Shown here piece by piece: positions 6,818 to 10,799 of a stretch of DNA of 10,799 nucleotides (within the stretch, counting starts at the first letter, position 1; each line of letters starts with the position of its first letter). The notes beneath the pieces are model-generated. The model did not search any database. It was not told the DNA's origin and saw only the letters and a program-made list of their open reading frames with translations. The DNA is taken from assembly GCA_028869325.1 (NCBI GenBank), contig JAGWST010000357.1:1-10799 (forward strand), written 5' to 3'. This DNA is from a bacterium. GTDB taxonomy: Bacteria > Vulcanimicrobiota > Vulcanimicrobiia > Vulcanimicrobiales > SCRA01. A program made the translations under genes and the position numbers.

Positions 6818-6851
6818 GGTTACAAATGGTTGTGAGTGGAGTCAGGTGGTA
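6806..6851 (+). promoter_or_regulatory. MraZ operator: five TGG-centred direct repeats at 10-base spacing
   Basis: TGG occurs at 6807, 6817, 6827, 6837 and 6847, exactly ten bases apart, mostly within (G/A)TGG(T/A). A sixth at 6858 is one base out of register. MraZ family proteins are known to bind arrays of short TGGG-type direct repeats with about one helical turn of spacing, upstream of mraZ, and to repress the dcw operon. The array covers the -10 box, the predicted transcription start and the Shine-Dalgarno. Position, period and motif all fit; binding itself is inferred. Confidence 0.75.
6844..6849 (+). promoter_or_regulatory. Ribosome binding site fixing the GTG start of mraZ
   Basis: AGGTGG lies seven bases before the GTG at 6857 and decides this start over the in-frame GTG at 6836, which has no such site. 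It coincides with the last in-register TGG repeat of the MraZ array. Confidence 0.65.
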
Positions 6852-6856
6852 AATCA

Positions 6857-7297
6857 GTGGCGTCCGAGTTCCCCCGTTTTACGGGGTCGTTCGAGCTTCG
6901 GCTCGACGACAAGGGGCGACTGGTGGTTCCTGCCCGGATCCGCGAGCGGCTGGGTGGGGCCTTCGTCATCACGATCGCTCCGCCGGACCCATGCCTCGCC
7001 CTCTACCCCCAGGGGGCGTGGCATGCGTTCTGTGCCCGCCTGGAGGCCGCACCGCGAAAGGACGACCAGTACCGGCGTTTCGTCCGCAGCCTCTTCGGCA
7101 GCACCGAGGAGGCAGCGACGGATGGTCAGGGACGGCTGCTCATCCCGCCTTCGCTGCGGAGGATCGCGGGAATCGAACGGGAGGTGGTGCTCGTCGGGTC
7201 GTTGACGCGCGTCGAGATGTGGAGCGCCGAGACGTATCGCCGGCAGCCGGAAGTGGAGAACGTCGCCGAGCTGATGACGGAACTGGGCCTCTACTGA
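6857..7297 (+). CDS. mraZ: Transcriptional regulator MraZ
   Basis: DNA-binding regulator that heads the dcw cluster in most bacteria and represses it. It has 146 residues, near the family norm (about 143-152). Two AbrB/SpoVT-like half domains each carry the DxxxR signature: D17-R21 in LDDKGRLVVPAR and D89-R93 in TDGQGRLLIP. The family start pattern RFTGSFELRLDDKGR is present at 7-21. The GTG at 6857 is chosen because AGGTGG lies seven bases upstream and this gives the usual short N-terminus; an in-frame GTG at 6836 would add seven residues without a ribosome site. The stop overlaps the rsmH start by one base (TGATG). The upstream 10-base TGG array is its probable own operator. MraZ forms ring-shaped oligomers that can span several repeats, which fits five in-phase sites. 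Confidence 0.96.
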   Translation: MASEFPRFTGSFELRLDDKGRLVVPARIRERLGGAFVITIAPPDPCLALYPQGAWHAFCARLEAAPRKDDQYRRFVRSLFGSTEEAATDGQGRLLIPPSLRRIAGIEREVVLVGSLTRVEMWSAETYRRQPEVENVAELMTELGLY

Positions 7298-8184
7298 TGG
7301 CGGCGGGGCATGTCCCCGTCTTGATCGAGGAGGCGCTGGAGTATCTGGCGGTCCGCCCCGGGGGGACCTACGTCGACGCAACGTTCGGCGCGGGGGGCCA
7401 CTCCCGGCGGATCCTCGAGCTTCTCGGCCGTGGCCGGCTGATCGCTCTCGATGCCGACCCGCTGGCATCCACGCGGTGCGGCGACCTTCCGGTGGACCGG
7501 TTTCGGTTGGTCAACGCCAACTTTCGCGAGTTGGCCAACCGGCTCGACGAGCTGGATATCGGTGAGATCGACGGGATCCTCTACGACCTGGGGGTTTCAT
7601 CGATGCAGTTGGATGCCGCCGAGCGCGGCATGAGCTTTCGGGAGGAGGCGCCGTTGGATATGCGACTGGATCCGAGCAGCGGGCCGACGGCCGCCGAGAT
7701 GCTGAGAACGCTCAGCGAGGCCGAGTTGGCGCAGGTGCTCTTCGAATATGGTCAGGAGCGGGCGGCGCGGCGCATCGCGCGCGCGATCGTCCGCCGCCGT
7801 CAGGAGGGGCGCCCGCCGGCCACCACCACCGAGTTGGCAGCGTTGGTCTCCGGCGTCTTGCACCGCTACGGCCACCGCGAGCGCATCCATCCCGCCACGC
7901 GCACGTTTCAGGCGCTGCGCATCGCCGTCAACGACGAGCTCAACGCGCTGCGCGAATCGCTGCTGCAGGCCACCGACCGGCTCGCGCAGGGAGGGCACAT
8001 CGTCGCAATCTCCTTTCACTCGCTCGAGGACAGGATCGTCAAGGAGCATCTGCGCAGCGATCGCCGCCTGGAGGTGCTCACGCGCAAGCCGGTGACGCCG
8101 GGCGAGGCGGAGTGCGCGGAGAACCCGCGCGCTCGCAGTGCCAAGCTGCGCGCCGCTCGGCGTATCGAGGAAGAGACGCCGTGA
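7297..8184 (+). CDS. rsmH: 16S rRNA (cytosine-1402-N4)-methyltransferase RsmH (MraW)
   Basis: SAM-dependent enzyme that methylates N4 of C1402 in 16S rRNA, tuning the ribosomal P site; it acts in the cytoplasm. It has 295 residues, slightly short of the E. coli 313. Family motifs in order: HVPVL (5-9), SAM loop DATFGAGGHS (27-36), acidic strand LIALDADP (48-55), DLGVSSMQLD (97-106), RGMSFREEAPLDMRLD (110-125), FQALRIAVNDEL (204-215), ISFHSLEDRIVK (238-249) and the basic tail NPRARSAKLRAARR (276-289). The ATG start overlaps the mraZ stop by one base, so translation is probably coupled. A longer in-frame start at 6991 lies wholly inside mraZ and is not credible. It overlaps the next gene by four bases (GTGA). 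Confidence 0.97.
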   Translation: MAAGHVPVLIEEALEYLAVRPGGTYVDATFGAGGHSRRILELLGRGRLIALDADPLASTRCGDLPVDRFRLVNANFRELANRLDELDIGEIDGILYDLGVSSMQLDAAERGMSFREEAPLDMRLDPSSGPTAAEMLRTLSEAELAQVLFEYGQERAARRIARAIVRRRQEGRPPATTTELAALVSGVLHRYGHRERIHPATRTFQALRIAVNDELNALRESLLQATDRLAQGGHIVAISFHSLEDRIVKEHLRSDRRLEVLTRKPVTPGEAECAENPRARSAKLRAARRIEEETP

Positions 8185-8621
8185 TCGCCGCCCGGGTCCT
8201 TCCGGCCCCCGAACCGCAGCGCCGCGAGCGTGAGCGCCGGCATTCGCGCGCCCATCGCAGCGTCGCGCTGCGCCGCACGACCTGGCTGCGCATCGTGGCG
8301 AGCGTCGCGGTACCCTTCGTGCTGGTGATGGCCTACGTGGCGATGCTCGCGCACGTTACCAGCTTGGGCTACAGTTATGCGAGCGAGCGCACGGCGTTGC
8401 AGCGTGCCCGCGCGGAGCACGTGCAGTTGGAGGACGAGCTGGCGCGCTTGGAGTCGCCGCAGCGACTCGCCGCGCTGGGCCGCCGCCTGAAGATGACCGA
8501 TCCGGGCGACGAGCTGGTGCTGCGTCTTGGCGGGCCGCCGAAGCGCACGCACCTCGATCCGCTGGCAAGCGGAGCCGCCTTCTTGACGGAGGCCGCAGGC
8601 AGCATCTTGCGGCAACGGTAG
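8181..8621 (+). CDS. ftsL: FtsL-like septal division protein
   Basis: Small bitopic divisome protein expected to form the FtsQLB-type complex that activates septal synthesis by FtsI and FtsW. It has 146 residues: a basic cytoplasmic tail at 1-35 rich in Arg, one membrane helix at about 36-58, then a periplasmic helical coiled coil at about 66-103 (ASERTALQRARAEHVQLEDE onward) with the typical SPQRLAALGRRLKM ending, followed by a loose tail. Sequence identity within this family is low, so the call rests on size, topology and position between rsmH and ftsI, the standard dcw place. The GTG start overlaps the rsmH stop by four bases and follows a GAGGAAGAG stretch; the earlier ATG frame from 8112 lies inside rsmH. 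Confidence 0.82.
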   Translation: MIAARVLPAPEPQRRERERRHSRAHRSVALRRTTWLRIVASVAVPFVLVMAYVAMLAHVTSLGYSYASERTALQRARAEHVQLEDELARLESPQRLAALGRRLKMTDPGDELVLRLGGPPKRTHLDPLASGAAFLTEAAGSILRQR

Positions 8622-8623
8622 CG

Positions 8624-10381
8624 ATGCGGGGCCGGTTCGCTCGTCACAGGAGCTTCGCCCGCATTCCACCCATGCGGGCGAAGTGGTTCTTCGCGATCCT
8701 CGCGCTGGTGGGCGTGTACCTCGCATGGCGCCTGATCGACGTGCAGGTCCTCAACGGCAAGGTCTATGCGCGCGACGCGCTTCTGCAACAGCGCGAGACG
8801 CTCGACGTCCCCGGGCGCCGCGGCGATATCCTCGACCGTAACGGTGTTGTGCTGGCATCCTCCCGGCCCTCGGAGTCGGTATTCGCGGTGCCCGCGCAGG
8901 TTACCGATCCGCAGTCGACCGCCCAGCGTCTGGGAGCGGCGCTCCACCTGCCCGCCGCAAAGCTGGAGCCGCTGCTGCGCGGCAAGGGCGAGTTCGTCTG
9001 GATCGCGCGCAAGATTCCGCTCAGTGAGTCGCGCGCGTTGCGCGAGATGAATCTGAGCGGGATCAACGTCATCCATGAGGAGACCGGACAGCGCGTCGCG
9101 GTCGACGGTTCGCTGGCCGCTCCGCTGCTTGGCTTCGTCGGTATCGACGAGAACGGGCTCTCGGGTCTAGAGTATCGCTTCGAGGGCCTGCTGCGCGGCA
9201 AACCCGGCAAGATGACGATGGAGACGGATCACTTCGGCCATCCGATTCCCTTCGCGCCGGAGGTCGTTGAACCGGCCCATCCCGGCATCACGCTGCAACT
9301 AACGATCGATCGCTATCTGCAGTTCGTCAGTGAGCAGGCGCTGGCGAAGCAGATTCGTACATGGCATGCGCAGAGCGGCACGGCGATCGTGGTAGAGCCC
9401 AACACCGGCGCCGTCTTGGCGCTGGCGAGTCTGCCCGAGTTCAATCCCAGCGCGTACCTGAAGAGCCAACCCGCGAATTGGCGCGACCGCGCGGTGGAGG
9501 ACTCCTACGAGCCCGGCTCCACGTTCAAGCTGATCACTGCCGCCGCAGCGCTGGCTAACGGCATCCCCGAGCACGCGACGTTCCCGGCGCACGACGAGAT
9601 CGAAGTCGGGGGCCACGTCATCCACAACGCCGAGGACGGCTTCATGGCCTCCGGCAAGTACTACGAGACCATCGACGATATCATCGCCTACTCGCACAAC
9701 GTCGGCGCCGCCGAGATCGGGATGCGCGTCGGCGCGCGGGCTCTCTACCGCACCGTCACGGCCTTCGGCTTCGGATCTTCCACGGGGATCGGCCTGCCCG
9801 GCGAGAACCCCGGCCTGATGCCGCCGTTGGCCGATTGGAATCGGGTTGCGGTGGCGACGATCTCGTTCGGCCAGGGCATCTCGGTCGAGCCCTTGCAGTT
9901 GGCGATGGCCTACGCCGCCATTGCCAACGGCGGCCTGCTGCTGCGCCCCCGCATCTTGGAACGTCTGGTTGCGCCAGAGGGGAGCACGATCTACCAGTAT
10001 CATCGCGAGGTGGTGCGCCGGGTGATCTCGGAGCGAGTGGCCGCGGAGCTGCGTCACTACCTGCGCGAGGTGGTGGTGCGCGGGACGGGCGATCCCACCG
10101 CTCAAGTGCCGGGCTATACCACCGCCGGCAAGACCGGCACGGCGCAGATCGTGGTCGATGGCGTCTACTCCTCCGGTGCCTACAACGCGTCGTTCGTCGG
10201 CATGATCCCGGCCGCCCACCCGCGCTACGTCATTCTCGTCAAGGTGGAGCGGCCGCGCGGCTCCATTTACGGATCGGAGGTGGCCGCGCCGGCCTTCGCC
10301 GAGATCGCGCGCCTCGCGATGCTGCACGCGGGTGTCGTGCCGGACGTACGCTTGGCTCGCTCGGAGCCGAAGAAGCGGTGA
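8624..10381 (+). CDS. ftsI: Septal peptidoglycan transpeptidase FtsI (PBP3, class B PBP)
   Basis: Class B penicillin-binding protein that crosslinks peptidoglycan at the division septum with its partner FtsW; anchored in the inner membrane with its catalytic domain in the periplasm. It has 585 residues. Order: short basic tail, membrane helix at about 20-37, dimerisation/pedestal domain with the family mark GRRGDILDRNG (64-74), then the transpeptidase domain from about 250. The three penicillin-binding motifs are intact: S299-T-F-K302 (nucleophile Ser299), S357-H-N359 and K503-T-G505. There is no C-terminal PASTA domain, so it resembles the proteobacterial FtsI more than PASTA-bearing PbpB or SpoVD proteins. 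The ATG at 8624 is two bases after the ftsL stop and has little Shine-Dalgarno, so coupling is likely; ATG at 8672 would still include the membrane helix. Its stop overlaps murE by four bases. Confidence 0.95.
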   Translation: MRGRFARHRSFARIPPMRAKWFFAILALVGVYLAWRLIDVQVLNGKVYARDALLQQRETLDVPGRRGDILDRNGVVLASSRPSESVFAVPAQVTDPQSTAQRLGAALHLPAAKLEPLLRGKGEFVWIARKIPLSESRALREMNLSGINVIHEETGQRVAVDGSLAAPLLGFVGIDENGLSGLEYRFEGLLRGKPGKMTMETDHFGHPIPFAPEVVEPAHPGITLQLTIDRYLQFVSEQALAKQIRTWHAQSGTAIVVEPNTGAVLALASLPEFNPSAYLKSQPANWRDRAVEDSYEPGSTFKLITAAAALANGIPEHATFPAHDEIEVGGHVIHNAEDGFMASGKYYETIDDIIAYSHNVGAAEIGMRVGARALYRTVTAFGFGSSTGIGLPGENPGLMPPLADWNRVAVATISFGQGISVEPLQLAMAYAAIANGGLLLRPRILERLVAPEGSTIYQYHREVVRRVISERVAAELRHYLREVVVRGTGDPTAQVPGYTTAGKTGTAQIVVDGVYSSGAYNASFVGMIPAAHPRYVILVKVERPRGSIYGSEVAAPAFAEIARLAMLHAGVVPDVRLARSEPKKR

Positions 10382-10799
10382 CCGAAGAGGGCGCCGTGAC
10401 CGCCTTGAAGGATCGGCGCATCGTCGTCGACTCACGCCGTGCCGCCGCCGGTGACGTCTTCGTCTGCCTGCGAGGCGCGCACGTAGACGGTCACGACTAT
10501 GCCCTGGAGGCCGTGCGTCGCGGCGCCGCGGCGGTGGTGAGCGAGCGCCCATTGGACGGTTTGCCGCCGGGCGTGGAGAACGTGGTCGTGCCCAACGCGC
10601 ACGCGGCGCTCTCATCGCTGGCGGCGGCGCACTTCTCCCATCCGTCGCGCGCGCTGCACTGCATCGGGATCACGGGGACAAACGGCAAGACGACGACCAC
10701 GTACTTGGTGCAAGCCGTGCTCGAGGAGGCCGGCGTGCCCTGCGCGGTGATCGGGACGCTGGGCGCGCGCTTCGGCGATCTCTCGTGGCGCCTGGAGAA
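10378..10799 (+). CDS. murE: UDP-MurNAc-tripeptide synthetase MurE (N-terminal part, cut by window edge)
   Basis: Cytoplasmic ATP-dependent ligase adding the third amino acid (meso-diaminopimelate or lysine) to UDP-MurNAc-L-Ala-D-Glu. Only the first 140 or so residues are in the window, so the residue that would tell the substrate is not visible. The N-terminal Mur domain reads VDSRRAAAGDVFVCLRGAHVDGHDY, cited at about 18-42. The ATP loop GITGTNGKTTTTY follows at about 99-111, then VIGTLGARFGD, which fits MurE rather than MurF. The N-terminus is short for the family, lacking most of the usual first helix. GTG at 10378 overlaps the ftsI stop by four bases; an in-frame GTG at 10396 has GAGGG five bases upstream and is a real alternative. 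Last visible gene of the dcw operon. Confidence 0.92.
   Translation, partial: MTEEGAVTALKDRRIVVDSRRAAAGDVFVCLRGAHVDGHDYALEAVRRGAAAVVSERPLDGLPPGVENVVVPNAHAALSSLAAAHFSHPSRALHCIGITGTNGKTTTTYLVQAVLEEAGVPCAVIGTLGARFGDLSWRLE

Noticed and set aside
6991..7296. Long upstream extension of the rsmH frame
   Set aside because: It overlaps mraZ in another frame; the RsmH family start HVPVL lies just after the ATG at 7297, which overlaps the mraZ stop.
9299..10615. A 438-codon minus-strand frame
   Set aside because: Antisense to ftsI and the start of murE, which carry all their motifs; Arg/His-rich shadow frame.

Overview
This is a GC-rich, gene-dense stretch of a diderm (outer-membrane, LPS-type) bacterial chromosome. 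The case for a diderm is direct: an LptD-type outer-membrane assembly protein, an LptF/LptG permease and apolipoprotein N-acyltransferase (Lnt) all lie next to the start of a division and cell wall (dcw) cluster. The lineage cannot be fixed from the sequence alone. The mix of GC-rich coding, long Pro/Thr-rich linkers in exported proteins and a divergent LptD makes me suspect a deep-branching diderm phylum such as Eremiobacterota/WPS-2. That is a guess, not a demonstrated assignment. I see no mobile element, CRISPR array, tRNA or rRNA, and no gene-free stretch above about 110 bases.

Layout. (1) Positions 1-1418, minus: lnt, cut by the left edge. (2) Positions 1417-2489, plus: a putative lipoprotein of unknown function whose ATG overlaps the lnt ATG by two bases, then a small gene of unknown function. 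(3) Positions 2548-6746, minus: a tight three-gene unit, lytic transglycosylase -> lptF/lptG-like permease -> lptD. (4) Positions 6747-6856: a divergent control region with a likely promoter and five TGG-centred repeats at exact 10-base spacing, the expected form of an MraZ operator. (5) Positions 6857-10799, plus: the dcw operon mraZ-rsmH-ftsL-ftsI-murE, with murE cut by the right edge.

How it fits together. The plus operon makes the division regulator MraZ, the 16S rRNA methyltransferase RsmH, the divisome protein FtsL, the septal transpeptidase FtsI/PBP3 and the peptidoglycan precursor ligase MurE. The divergent operon supplies a peptidoglycan-cleaving enzyme and two parts of the lipopolysaccharide transport bridge. 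Lnt finishes lipoprotein maturation. Nearly the whole window therefore serves envelope construction. The most notable points are the MraZ-type repeat array between the two operons, the three-cysteine LptD with its long Pro/Thr-rich N-terminal linker, the overlapping divergent starts of lnt and the lipoprotein gene, and the two unrecognised genes beside lnt. No convincing new multi-gene system is visible.
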